This document shows positions 17,201 through 25,044 of a stretch of DNA of 64,000 nt, piece after piece. The stretch is from NCBI GenBank assembly GCA_965229725.1, contig OZ245923.1, positions 1 through 64,000 of the forward strand, in the 5' to 3' direction. The stretch is from Aquirickettsia sp965229725 (GTDB taxonomy: Bacteria; Pseudomonadota; Alphaproteobacteria; Rickettsiales; Midichloriaceae). A program made the position numbers and the translations under genes. The notes under the pieces were generated by a model. It was given only the letters and a program-made list of their open reading frames with translations, did no database searches and was not told the origin of the DNA. Numbering within the stretch: the stretch's first letter is position 1; every line of letters starts with the position of its first letter.

Positions 17201-18066
17201 GATTTAAAGAGCAAAGCTATACAAAAAAAATTATAGGTGGGACATTAACCGGTATGGGGGCTGTTGCAACATATGTTGGGTTATCCTCCTTAGGAAGTGG
17301 CTTGAATTTATTTGCAGGAACTGTTTTGTGTGGAGCGGCAGCTGGTGGAATGCATGGCGGTATTTTTGCCTATAACCAGCTTAAAGACTATGATGAGAAT
17401 AAGAAAACTGGGATGAGACCGGAAGAAATTTATAACGTAAGTGTTCAAAAGGGAGAGGAAAGCTTTAAAAAATTATGGCCTACTAAAAATAAATTGATCT
17501 GCGGTCTAGTTTTTGCTGCGCTTGCAGTTGCTGGGGTATTCATGTTAAATCCTATTTCAATCACTTTAGGGTGGTCCTTTGCTGCAAATGCAGTTCTATT
17601 GGCAAATGTTAGTTTTGCAGCTGGGGCGCTTGGTTTTACTTGTGGCTATTTATATGATGAAAAACTATCTCTTTGGAACAACATTAGTTTTGATGGAATT
17701 AAAAATTATTTTCAACAACCAAATCATGGCAAACAATCTCCTGAAAATGAAGTTTCAGAAAAAGTGGAAAGATCAAGTCTATCGCAAGGATATATAATTG
17801 ATCCGCCTGAACGATTTAATCCAACGCAATGTAGAGTTACTAGTAGCTACCTTGGAGGAGTGGATATGGATGTGAGTACTGTGGCATCTGACCTTATGCC
17901 AAAACAAGAAAAAGCAAAAGATCTTGTCGATCAATTCGTTGAAAAACAAACGGTAGCATGTATGAATCAAAGGACTAGCGGAGTTGCAAGAAGAATAATG
18001 GAGGATAGAATTTCACCTCCAGATCACGTAATCCAGAAATCTGAAAACGTGACCAGGAGCAAATAG
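14236..18066 (+). CDS. Giant pentapeptide-repeat protein with glycine-rich hydrophobic segments
   Basis: 1276 residues, no family-level function known. Layout: residues 1-180 hydrophilic, with a twice-repeated motif DERAxGSxxxYxQ (near 55 and 100); about 186-235 a short pentapeptide-repeat block (NTNLSGAIF type); 240-470 charged, probably helical; about 477-830 a long block of A(D/N)LxX pentapeptides, expected to form a right-handed beta-helix; about 870-1055 and 1087-1141 glycine/alanine-rich hydrophobic stretches that look like membrane-inserting helices; 1142-1276 polar tail. There is no signal peptide, so export would need a type IV or type I route. A secreted effector or membrane-associated scaffold is possible. 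The gene is intact and stands alone. Confidence 0.85.
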   Translation: MTKVDQIYRRLEQESEKLDESIEIVKISLGEDYYVYVNEYIEELTKLTFGREADERAQGSIYEYVQARMVEDGVPEPENLDLLIGYVVEHKKIKNGEVGDERASGSLNDYLQKIFEERDPKYKKKIIVAEISEDYGILSQYVNNNIEAIAKELGISRRTQDYDKKVKGLQDRNFIEEYYEQDPLKLNNTNLSGAIFSNVRFYKSLNGAIFRDCVFNENVIFYACDLSNIDFRGSKLNCEFRDYLLADGRLPDGDGERLLESVKLDYADAQSMQMLKLFRIESQDKNPLPANQRTFEDYEPEIRFKRENDVRRRYESEYEDEIARFKKEKWGALGYVAWARSFVGTTEAQEKFNSEVQEGVQKIREKYDKMIEGALFFIANEYIIELQTASYDPTYLPKNTEQANAVKIRLNATQQDLEEFIKSQSKSRNKQSFNEFLSSKPENQEILEQAKATNPTSLIIPVGDFFYEGKGYQTLTDLDLSKLDLSGVNFARVTFENCQFDEANLTGTSFETAVFKNGTSFIKAELTDANLIGVSGDNIDFTEALMPRVRMMYSNFDKSNFNGALLYSADLTGSNIENSSLKAAIADRADLERVNLRYVDAQYVKMRKAHLTKAVLEGDFSHADFTGAMMEKVTANQAKFTEAVLEDANLKYANLRGAFLENIKAKGADLSHADLESAKLELAELSSAIMDDVNAKFADFKEANMRDVHAHQADFSHAVMENIKGERLDVSGAILAETNLRNANLSKAVLENVAAYKANFQEAILTDVNAKFAEMIACDFSGVMAKNMDVSGAKLPMCHMERADCTGMKFDDDTILLDVNFRDAIGAEALMKLQENQHQIKAQLFGRSDYGYCQGNDDGTNDRFKCQRIGAALLSSVIGGGAGYTLSGPFTGMAGSVVAGLVSDRALYAVKDGYFKEQGYISNKLGDKLAELGAIAIAAGAGSLEAGVNTIPVAATLCAATGLISPSSIGMTVGGALSTYAGVNILKDGFKEQSYTKKIIGGTLTGMGAVATYVGLSSLGSGLNLFAGTVLCGAAAGGMHGGIFAYNQLKDYDENKKTGMRPEEIYNVSVQKGEESFKKLWPTKNKLICGLVFAALAVAGVFMLNPISITLGWSFAANAVLLANVSFAAGALGFTCGYLYDEKLSLWNNISFDGIKNYFQQPNHGKQSPENEVSEKVERSSLSQGYIIDPPERFNPTQCRVTSSYLGGVDMDVSTVASDLMPKQEKAKDLVDQFVEKQTVACMNQRTSGVARRIMEDRISPPDHVIQKSENVTRSK

Positions 18067-18102
18067 AGGATAATGATCTTGCCCCCCTAGAGAAGAGCTA
18101 AA

Positions 18103-18321
18103 TTATAATTCCTCATGTTGAGGTGGTGTAGTATCTGTTTCCATTGTTGCCGATGGATTATGTGCTAGGCACACATCAGCATCAGGATTTGTATTACAAT
18201 ATAAATCACAATCTTCTGGTGAAGTCACTATGTCAGCTATGTCAAATCCCATACTTAACATAGTGCCACTTATGCTAACCTTTGCTTGTGTAGGACTATA
18301 ATTAGGATCGATGACAGTCAT
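18103..18321 (-). CDS. Short ORF after the toxin gene, possibly its shifted C-terminus
   Basis: 72 residues. The ATG overlaps the stop of the aerolysin-like gene by four bases (ATGA). The N-terminal half (QAKVSISGTMLSMGFDIADIV) has the alternating pattern of a beta-strand pair as found at the end of ETX/MTX2 proteins; the rest is acidic with three cysteines and then Thr/Pro. Either a coupled small gene or the C-terminal end of the toxin separated by a frameshift. I favour the frameshift because the upstream gene is already damaged. Confidence 0.45.
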   Translation of the reverse strand: MTVIDPNYSPTQAKVSISGTMLSMGFDIADIVTSPEDCDLYCNTNPDADVCLAHNPSATMETDTTPPQHEEL

Positions 18322-19343
18322 TCCTTTAACAAGTATTCTAAAAATGCAGTGTTATTAATTTCTTGTTGTCCATCAACGCCAACTACATTTCCTGTCAGGC
18401 TCACTAATGCTTCAGAAGTATATGGAATATTCTCAGCATTGGAGACAGTATAGGATCCAGTAATTACGTTACATCCTCCTGCTGGTATAGATACTTCAAC
18501 TGAAGATGTGATTGTTTTTTCCTGTGAGACACTATTTTCCCAAGTATTTTCTTCACTAAACTTTAAATCTGCGTCAACAGTTACCCCCGCTTTCGCAAAT
18601 ATAGCGCCTGCCTCAACGTTTAATGATACACTGATACCCTGCTCAAATGTTGTACTGTATGTATAAGATTTTGTAGATGTTACGCTCTTAGTAAACGTTG
18701 CAGTAACTATTTCACTATAAGTGCTCCCACTATTAGGGAAAATTTGTGTTGGGAGATTTATGACTGTTGGCTGTGTGTAAGAAGAGGGGGGTTGAATTGT
18801 ATGACTACTAATAATATCAACCTTTATTGGAAAATTTTTTTGTAGCATATCAAAAGTCCAAGTATCATATGCTCTTGGGTTTGCTATAATTGGTATGTTA
18901 ACACCATTATGATTAAGCCATGTCATATATTTATCTGTGCTAGGTGCTCTATTGGCTATATTAAAACCCGCACCTTTTGGAGTCATGCACCATTGTGTGC
19001 TACTACCATCAGGATCAGAAAGAAATAACATAAATTCATCATCGCCAGTAAGGAGGTTCATCGACGCATCATGATAATTCAAATAATGATATTTCCAAGG
19101 TCCTATTTTGGAAGTGGCTGCGGCATTTTGGCTTTTGATACTATAATAATTGGATGTAGATGTGCTCTCAAAATACCAGTTGTTAGAAGTTCCGCTCCCC
19201 TTATCTCCAACCTCAACCATCATCCCGTCAACAAGTTGTAAATATCCTTGCTGGCTATTGCCATTTAATATGTTTTAATGTTGATTTGTAAAAAGATTAA
19301 TTGGATTGCCATTGCAATCTGCCATTTGTTGAAATGTTGTCAT
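18318..19343 (-). pseudogene. ETX/MTX2-type aerolysin-like pore-forming toxin, interrupted by an in-frame stop
   Basis: The intact part (ATG 19223 to 18318, 301 residues) has a C-terminal ETX/MTX2 module: an amphipathic Ser/Thr-rich pore-hairpin region (STTFEQGISVSLNVEAGAIF), then FSEENTWENSVSQEKT and SSVEVSIPAGG, as in epsilon-toxin-like aerolysins. The N-terminal half (NNWYFESTST, then DDEFMLFLSDPDG) is probably a receptor-binding domain that I do not recognise. The same frame continues upstream through a single TAA (19277-19275) to an ATG at 19343 with a plausible Shine-Dalgarno, encoding MTTFQQMADCNGNPINLF. So the gene seems to have lost its first 40 codons by a nonsense change, unless ATG 19223 is used. 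No signal peptide is seen. Confidence 0.72.
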
Positions 19344-19542
19344 TGTTCCACTCTCAGTTGTTAATAGAAATAAATGCTAAGGCAGGATATTTTTATTTGC
19401 AACTAATTTATATTGTTAAAAGTAAAATTTAGGTTTGCTTTGAGCATGATGTACCATTTCTTTTCTAATCCACGAAAAACTGTATTGATTGATTACTTTT
19501 TTAACTTATGCTAACTTAGCTAAAATTTTATATGCACCGTTT
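19224..19542. other. Intergenic stretch between toxin and cbb3 operon
   Basis: 19224-19343 holds the cut-off 5' codons of the toxin gene. 19344-19542 is AT-rich and must contain the divergent start signals for the toxin and for ccoN. I see no convincing FNR-type box, hairpin or RNA gene. Confidence 0.5.
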
Positions 19543-20952
19543 ATGAGCGTAGTCGACTATGACTATAAAAACCTAAGGTTATTTGTGCTTGCCTCTTTAT
19601 TCTGGGCTCTTGTCGGAATGGGAATGGGAGTGTTTATAGCGTTCCAAATGGTATTTCCTGAACTTAATTTTGGGCTGGAATGGACTACTTTTGGCAGATT
19701 AAGGCCTGTGCATACCAGTGGAGTCATATTTGCTTTTGGTGGCAATGTGCTGTTTGCTACATCTTTTTATATTGTGCAAAGAACGTGCCATACGAGAGTA
19801 TATTCCTCTAAAATTGTTAGCTTTATTTTTTATTCCTTTCAGCTATTTGTTTTATTGGCTGCATCGGGATACGTAATGGGTATTACTCAAGGAAAAGAAT
19901 ACGCAGAGCCTGAGTGGTATGCAGATATTTTGCTTACGATAACATGGCTATCGTATTTGTTTGTATATATAATGACATTAAAAAATAGAAAAGAGCCACA
20001 TATTTATGTTGCTAATTGGTTTTTCCTTGCTTTTATAATTGTGGTTGCTGTGCTACATGTTGGAAACAACATTAGTATTCCAGTATCATTAACTGATTCA
20101 GGGAGTGTATCGTACTTTTCTGGCGTTCAATCTGCGATGATTCAATGGTGGTATGGACATAATGCAGTAGGATTTTGGTTAACCGCAGGATTTATAGGTA
20201 TAATGTACTATTTTATACCTAAAAGAGCTAATAAGCCAATATATTCGTATAGGCTTTCTATCTTACATTTTTGGGCTCTAATTTTTCTTTATATTTGGGC
20301 TGGACCACATCATTTAATTTATACATCTTTACCAGATTGGGTTCAAACGCTTGGGATGACAATGTCTATAATATTATGGTTGCCATCATGGGGTGGAATG
20401 GTAAATGGCATTATGACTTTATCCGGAGCTTGGCATAAATTGAGAGATGATCCTGTTTTGAGGTTTTTAATTATTGCTGTGGCCTTTTACGGTATGAGTA
20501 CATTTGAAGGTCCTGTGATGGCAATTAAGTCAGTTAATGCTTTAAGTCATTATACTGAGTGGACAATTAGTCATGTTCATTCTGGTGCTCTTGGATGGGT
20601 TGCGTTAATTAGCTTTGGGGCTCTATATCATATGATACCTGATCTATGGGGCAAAAAGGATATGTATTCTGTAAAATTAATTAGTATTCACCTATGGCTC
20701 GCTTCTATAGGAATAGTATTGTACATTACTTCAATGTGGACTGCAGGTATAACTCAGGGATTAATGTGGAGAAGCTATGATGACATGGGATTTTTAAAAT
20801 ATTCCTTTGTTGAAATTGTTAAAATTTTAAGTCCCTATTATTTAATTAGAGCAATAGGTGGTTTTTTATTCTGGTGTGGAGCTATAGTTATGACCTATAA
20901 TGCTATTATGACAATTAAAAGTAACAAGATTGCAAAACCCAATTTAGCTTAA
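19543..20952 (+). CDS. ccoN: cbb3-type cytochrome c oxidase subunit I
   Basis: Catalytic haem-copper subunit of a high-affinity terminal oxidase. About 469 residues from ATG 19543 (the frame is open to a TTG at 19489). Twelve membrane helices; haem and CuB histidines are visible in RPVHTSGVIFAFGGN, WWYGHNAVGFWLTAGF, GPHHLIYTSLP and SHVHSGALGW. First gene of ccoNOQP. A cbb3 oxidase points to life at low oxygen; it is known in Midichloria-like Rickettsiales and absent from Rickettsia. Confidence 0.97.
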   Translation: MSVVDYDYKNLRLFVLASLFWALVGMGMGVFIAFQMVFPELNFGLEWTTFGRLRPVHTSGVIFAFGGNVLFATSFYIVQRTCHTRVYSSKIVSFIFYSFQLFVLLAASGYVMGITQGKEYAEPEWYADILLTITWLSYLFVYIMTLKNRKEPHIYVANWFFLAFIIVVAVLHVGNNISIPVSLTDSGSVSYFSGVQSAMIQWWYGHNAVGFWLTAGFIGIMYYFIPKRANKPIYSYRLSILHFWALIFLYIWAGPHHLIYTSLPDWVQTLGMTMSIILWLPSWGGMVNGIMTLSGAWHKLRDDPVLRFLIIAVAFYGMSTFEGPVMAIKSVNALSHYTEWTISHVHSGALGWVALISFGALYHMIPDLWGKKDMYSVKLISIHLWLASIGIVLYITSMWTAGITQGLMWRSYDDMGFLKYSFVEIVKILSPYYLIRAIGGFLFWCGAIVMTYNAIMTIKSNKIAKPNLA

Positions 20953-20955
20953 TTT

Positions 20956-21687
20956 ATGAGTGCTTTTCACAGTAAAATAGAGAAAAATATTTTTATACTA
21001 TTGGTGCTGACAATAATTGTTACGTCAATAGGAGCTATTATTCAAATTTTTCCTTTGTTCAAAAAAGAAATAGCTATTGAAAGAACGGAACAGCTAAGGA
21101 TGTATACACCATTAGAATTACAAGGATTTTTTATATATAAAAGAGAGGGGTGTTATGGTTGTCATAGTCAGCAAATCAGAAAATTAACTGATGAAGTTGA
21201 AAGATATGGGCATTATTCTTTGGCTGTTGAAAGTATGTATGATTACCCATTTGCCTGGGGTTCAAAAAGAACAGGCCCAGATTTAGCAAGGGTTGGGGAA
21301 AAATACTCAGATGACTGGCATGTAGAGCATTTGCATAATCCACAATCATTAGTGCCAGAATCAATTATGCCAGCATATCCATTTTTACTTAAGAGAAATT
21401 TGAAAATAGATGATATACAAAATAAAATGTCTGCTTTAAAGCTATCGGGAATGCCGTACACAAAAGATTATATAGAGAATTATAAGAATGATTTATCTGT
21501 GCAACTTGGTATTAATCAGGAAGCCAGCGCTATAGAGGAATTTAGAAAAAGGTATGGAGAAAAAGTAGCAATTAGAAAATTTAATAGAAAAGTTGAGCAT
21601 ATTACGGAGATGGATGCATTAGTTGCGTATTTACAAGGTCTTGGGAATAAAATTGATTTAAGCAGTAATCAAGGTAGAGATTGGTAG
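20956..21687 (+). CDS. ccoO: cbb3-type oxidase monohaem cytochrome c subunit
   Basis: 243 residues with an N-terminal membrane anchor (about 11-34) and one c-haem site, C66-x-x-C69-H70 in EGCYGCHSQQIR. The axial methionine is probably in SIMPAYPFL. It begins three bases after ccoN. CcoO passes electrons from CcoP to the haem-copper centre. Confidence 0.97.
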   Translation: MSAFHSKIEKNIFILLVLTIIVTSIGAIIQIFPLFKKEIAIERTEQLRMYTPLELQGFFIYKREGCYGCHSQQIRKLTDEVERYGHYSLAVESMYDYPFAWGSKRTGPDLARVGEKYSDDWHVEHLHNPQSLVPESIMPAYPFLLKRNLKIDDIQNKMSALKLSGMPYTKDYIENYKNDLSVQLGINQEASAIEEFRKRYGEKVAIRKFNRKVEHITEMDALVAYLQGLGNKIDLSSNQGRDW

Positions 21688-21694
21688 GTGCTTT

Positions 21695-21844
21695 ATGAAT
21701 GAAATATTTTATATTAAGGTAATTACTCTGTCTTTTTTAGGAGTAAGTGTTGTGGGACTTATGTGTTGGATATTTAGACCAAAGTCCAAAAAATTATACG
21801 AATCATTAAGCAAAATTCCTTTAGATGAGGAAGAAAAAAAATGA
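21695..21844 (+). CDS. ccoQ: cbb3-type oxidase small subunit CcoQ
   Basis: Very short membrane subunit, 49 residues: one hydrophobic helix (ITLSFLGVSVVGLMCWIF), then RPKSKK and an acidic/lysine tail. AGGTG lies four bases before the ATG as Shine-Dalgarno. It sits exactly between ccoO and ccoP, and its stop overlaps the ccoP start (ATGA). CcoQ stabilises the complex. Size, topology and place leave little doubt. Confidence 0.9.
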   Translation: MNEIFYIKVITLSFLGVSVVGLMCWIFRPKSKKLYESLSKIPLDEEEKK

Positions 21845-22686
21845 ATAAACTGAAAAAGAATAAAGCTCCAAAAACTATGGGGCATGAATGGGATGGAATA
21901 AAGGAATACGATAACCCTGATCCATTTTGGCTAAGATTATTTTTTTACGTAGCATTATTTTTTGCATTAATATACTGGCTCCTTTATCCAAGCTGGCCAG
22001 TGCCAAATGGCAAAGGAATATTGGATTGGTCTTCTAAAAAACAGTTAAATAAGGGTATAGAAAAAATTGAAAAAATAAGGAGTAAGTATCAAGAGCAATT
22101 TGATAAAAGTAGCTTTGAAGAAATACTAAAAGATAAAAATTTAATGAAATTTGCAAACGCAGGTGGTAAATCCGCATTTCAAAATAATTGTGCAGTTTGT
22201 CATGGTGCTGGAGGAGGGGGTAATATAGGTTATCCAAATTTAACATCAGGAGCATGGTTATGGGGAGGGAAAACAGATGACATATATACTACGCTAAATT
22301 ACGGCATAAGATCAGGGCATGAGGAAACTAGAGATTCTGCGATGGCTGCTTTTGGAAAAGATAAAATATTAACATCTAAGCAAATTGATATATTGACCAA
22401 ATATATATTAAATTTAAATAATAAAGATCTTTTTAATAAGGGGGCTAACGCTTTGTACCAAGAACATTGCGCTTCATGTCATGGCAAAGATGCTAGGGGA
22501 GATAGAGAATTTGGTGCGCCAAATCTTAGGGATGCCATTTGGTTATACGGAGATGATTATAACACTATTTATGATGTGATATATAATGGCAGAGCTGGTG
22601 TCATGCCTTATTGGAAAGATAAATTATCTGATTCAACAATTAGGCAACTAGCTGTATATATTCATCAATTAGGCGGTGGAGAATAA
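21841..22686 (+). CDS. ccoP: cbb3-type oxidase dihaem cytochrome c subunit
   Basis: 281 residues. The N-terminal part has the typical HEWDGIKEYDNPDPFW followed by a membrane helix (about 32-50). Two haem sites: C117-AV-C120-H121 and C210-AS-C213-H214. It receives electrons from soluble or membrane cytochrome c, perhaps the one encoded at 28.2 kb. It is translated in overlap with ccoQ and followed 18 bp later by ccmC. Confidence 0.97.
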   Translation: MNKLKKNKAPKTMGHEWDGIKEYDNPDPFWLRLFFYVALFFALIYWLLYPSWPVPNGKGILDWSSKKQLNKGIEKIEKIRSKYQEQFDKSSFEEILKDKNLMKFANAGGKSAFQNNCAVCHGAGGGGNIGYPNLTSGAWLWGGKTDDIYTTLNYGIRSGHEETRDSAMAAFGKDKILTSKQIDILTKYILNLNNKDLFNKGANALYQEHCASCHGKDARGDREFGAPNLRDAIWLYGDDYNTIYDVIYNGRAGVMPYWKDKLSDSTIRQLAVYIHQLGGGE

Positions 22687-22704
22687 TATTTAAATTACAC
22701 TGCT

Positions 22705-23406
22705 ATGATTAATTATCAGTTCTTAAAAAAATATTTAACTAAAATTTCTATAACCACATTTATTCTATCAGGCATTTGTTTTGCATGGGGGCTTTATGCC
22801 ATATTTTATGACTCTCCTGATGATTATTTGCAAATGAATCTAGTCAAAATATTATATTTACATGTTCCATCTGCATGGCTTGCAATATCTTTTTATTTTT
22901 TACTTGGGATATTTTCATTACTATTTCTTATTTCAAAAAATCCGATGTATGATATTTTTGCAAAATCATTTGCATATGTAAGCATTTATTTATCAATCTG
23001 TACGCTTATCACAGGATCCATTTGGGGGAAACCAGCATGGGGCACATGGTGGATCTGGGATGCAAGATTAACCTCCATGCTGATATTATTATGTTTTGAA
23101 ATTTTATATTTTTTGATTAGAAATTCATTTCAAAGTGAATTAAGAAGTGCAAAAATTGCAGCTGCATTTGCTATCCTAGGCCTATTAGACCTTCCTATAA
23201 TTAAATTTTCAGTGGATTTGTGGGCAACCTTGCATCAAAAGAGTAGTGTCCTTACCTTTGATGGCCCTAAAATTCATGAATCAATGCTATATCCATTGAT
23301 TATTATGGTTTTTTCACTCTTTTTCCTTGCAATTTTTATTACATTGATTAGCATCCAACTAGAGATAGTTGGAAGGAAAATAAATAATGAGATTCTCAAA
23401 GAATAG
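22705..23406 (+). CDS. ccmC: Haem exporter/handling protein CcmC
   Basis: Cytochrome c maturation protein that delivers haem to CcmE. 233 residues, six membrane helices, with the tryptophan-rich haem-binding segment WGTWWIWDARLT and flanking histidines (LHVPSAW, LHQKSS). Placed directly after the cbb3 genes, whose CcoO and CcoP subunits need c-haem attachment. Other ccm genes are not in the window. Its last 20 bp overlap the next gene. Confidence 0.95.
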   Translation: MINYQFLKKYLTKISITTFILSGICFAWGLYAIFYDSPDDYLQMNLVKILYLHVPSAWLAISFYFLLGIFSLLFLISKNPMYDIFAKSFAYVSIYLSICTLITGSIWGKPAWGTWWIWDARLTSMLILLCFEILYFLIRNSFQSELRSAKIAAAFAILGLLDLPIIKFSVDLWATLHQKSSVLTFDGPKIHESMLYPLIIMVFSLFFLAIFITLISIQLEIVGRKINNEILKE

Positions 23407-24358
23407 CATCAAAATTTTATTGCTTATATCATTTTTTACCCCATCTTTTGTTTTTGGATATGCTTGGGAAAGAGGTAAAGATAAAAAATATAATGATTAT
23501 AGCTTAGCATTTGATCCTGGATACAAGAGCTCTTTTGATTATAATTTTGATAACAATCGAACTTTATTTTTTAAGGATGATACAAGAAAACTTATTTTAA
23601 CAAAGTATAAAGAACAAGGGCTATCTGATAGATTTACACTTATAAGTAAATTGGATATTCAAAGAATTTGTAGTGACTTGGACATAAAAAAAGTAGAAAA
23701 AAGTGATGCTAATCCACAAGATGCCGAAGTTATTCCTTTTAATCAGTATAAGGGGAAAATGAATTTTGTAGGAGTGGATTATGAGATTGGGCTTAGAACT
23801 TTATTATATAAAAAAGGAGATCATCGCATATCAGTGGATTCTATTTTAGGATTTCCAGCAGCTATTCATGGAGAAGGTGGCACTGACATTTCTAATCCTT
23901 CGCTCAGAATTGGGCTGTCATATGCAAATAAATTTGATTTTAAAAATTTGAAAGAAAATTATTATGAAATAATGCTTGCTGGCAAAATGAATCCACAGAT
24001 TAAACACAAAGAATTTTTTGCAACTTTAATTTTAGGGTTAAAAGTAACAGATGAAATTTCTTTATTATTTTCATTAGAGCACAATCAGTTATATAAAAAT
24101 TCGTTTGAAAGATATGCTTTTACATCAATTTATAAAAAGATATCTACCAAGGGTTTAAGTGAGGAAACAAAAGAAAAGTTAAAATCACATATTGAGCATC
24201 ATTCTCTTTTAGATAAGAAAAAAATAGAGAATAAAATTAATACAAAAATCAGTTATATGCTTGATAAAAAATATAGTTTAGCTTTTGATTATTCATATAG
24301 ATTTGCTAAAAATATAAGACCTCATACAATAAAATTTTCTGTCATTAAGAATTTGTAA
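23387..24358 (+). CDS. Putative outer-membrane beta-barrel protein, unknown function
   Basis: 323 residues with a Sec signal peptide (about 1-24, ending VFGYA). The rest alternates polar and hydrophobic residues with many aromatic positions and ends in a strand-like segment (AFDYSYRFAKNI, then KFSVIKNL). No cysteine lipobox. This looks like a small outer-membrane barrel, a copper- or haem-related role being only a guess from the neighbouring ccmC. It overlaps ccmC by 20 bp, so it belongs to the same transcript. Confidence 0.6.
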   Translation: MRFSKNSIKILLLISFFTPSFVFGYAWERGKDKKYNDYSLAFDPGYKSSFDYNFDNNRTLFFKDDTRKLILTKYKEQGLSDRFTLISKLDIQRICSDLDIKKVEKSDANPQDAEVIPFNQYKGKMNFVGVDYEIGLRTLLYKKGDHRISVDSILGFPAAIHGEGGTDISNPSLRIGLSYANKFDFKNLKENYYEIMLAGKMNPQIKHKEFFATLILGLKVTDEISLLFSLEHNQLYKNSFERYAFTSIYKKISTKGLSEETKEKLKSHIEHHSLLDKKKIENKINTKISYMLDKKYSLAFDYSYRFAKNIRPHTIKFSVIKNL

Positions 24359-24368
24359 ATTCATTACC

Positions 24369-24397
24369 TTGTGTTTTGATATTAGCTACAATATATT
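24369..24397 (+). promoter_or_regulatory. Candidate promoter of the peroxiredoxin-trxB-hemF genes
   Basis: TTGTGT at 24369-24374, a 17-bp spacer and TATATT at 24392-24397, about 40 bp upstream of the peroxiredoxin ATG. Predicted from sequence only. Confidence 0.5.
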
Positions 24398-24435
24398 ATA
24401 AGCAATATTAACGGTATTTATAGAGGTATGAATTA

Positions 24436-25038
24436 ATGTCATTTCTAATTGGTAAAAAAGCTCCTGATTTCAAAGCAACTGCAATAATGGGAGATAATTC
24501 GGCAAACGAAAATTTTGTTTTAAGTGAATTTTTGTCTGGTAAAAAAGGTATTGTGTTTTTCTATCCTTTGAATTTCACATTTGTATGTCCATCTGAAATT
24601 ATAGCATTTGATAAAAAACTTGAAGAATTCAAAAAAAGGAACACCGAAGTAGTGGGTGTTAGTATTGATTCTCACTTTTCTCACGTAGCATATAAAAATA
24701 CAAGCATTGATAATGGAGGGATTGGCAAAATAAAATATCCCCTAGTTTCAGATATCACTAAGGATATTTCTCGTAGTTATGATGTATTATTAAACCAAGC
24801 AGTCGCACTAAGAGGAACTTTTTTGATTGATGAAGATTTTGTTATAAGGCACCAGGTAGTTAATGATTTACCACTTGGGAGAAGTGTGGATGAAGCTTTG
24901 CGTATGGTGGATGCACTTGAATTTCATCAAAAGCATGGAGAAGTTTGTCCAGCAAATTGGAAGCCAGGCAAAGCGGCTATCAAGCCAGATGCTGATGGCA
25001 TAAAAAAGTATCTTAGTAAAAATTCAGGTGAAATTTAA
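24436..25038 (+). CDS. Typical 2-Cys peroxiredoxin (AhpC/TSA)
   Basis: Reduces hydrogen peroxide and organic peroxides. 200 residues, with the peroxidatic cysteine C51 in NFTFVCPSE and the resolving cysteine about 171 in GEVCPANW. It is followed at once by thioredoxin reductase, which would regenerate it through thioredoxin; the pair forms an oxidative-defence unit. Confidence 0.95.
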   Translation: MSFLIGKKAPDFKATAIMGDNSANENFVLSEFLSGKKGIVFFYPLNFTFVCPSEIIAFDKKLEEFKKRNTEVVGVSIDSHFSHVAYKNTSIDNGGIGKIKYPLVSDITKDISRSYDVLLNQAVALRGTFLIDEDFVIRHQVVNDLPLGRSVDEALRMVDALEFHQKHGEVCPANWKPGKAAIKPDADGIKKYLSKNSGEI

Positions 25039-25044
25039 TAGCCA

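Noticed and set aside
19440..19545. FNR-type box upstream of ccoN (TTGATTGATTAC)
   Set aside because: Only one half-site fits; the second half and the four-base spacing are not there.
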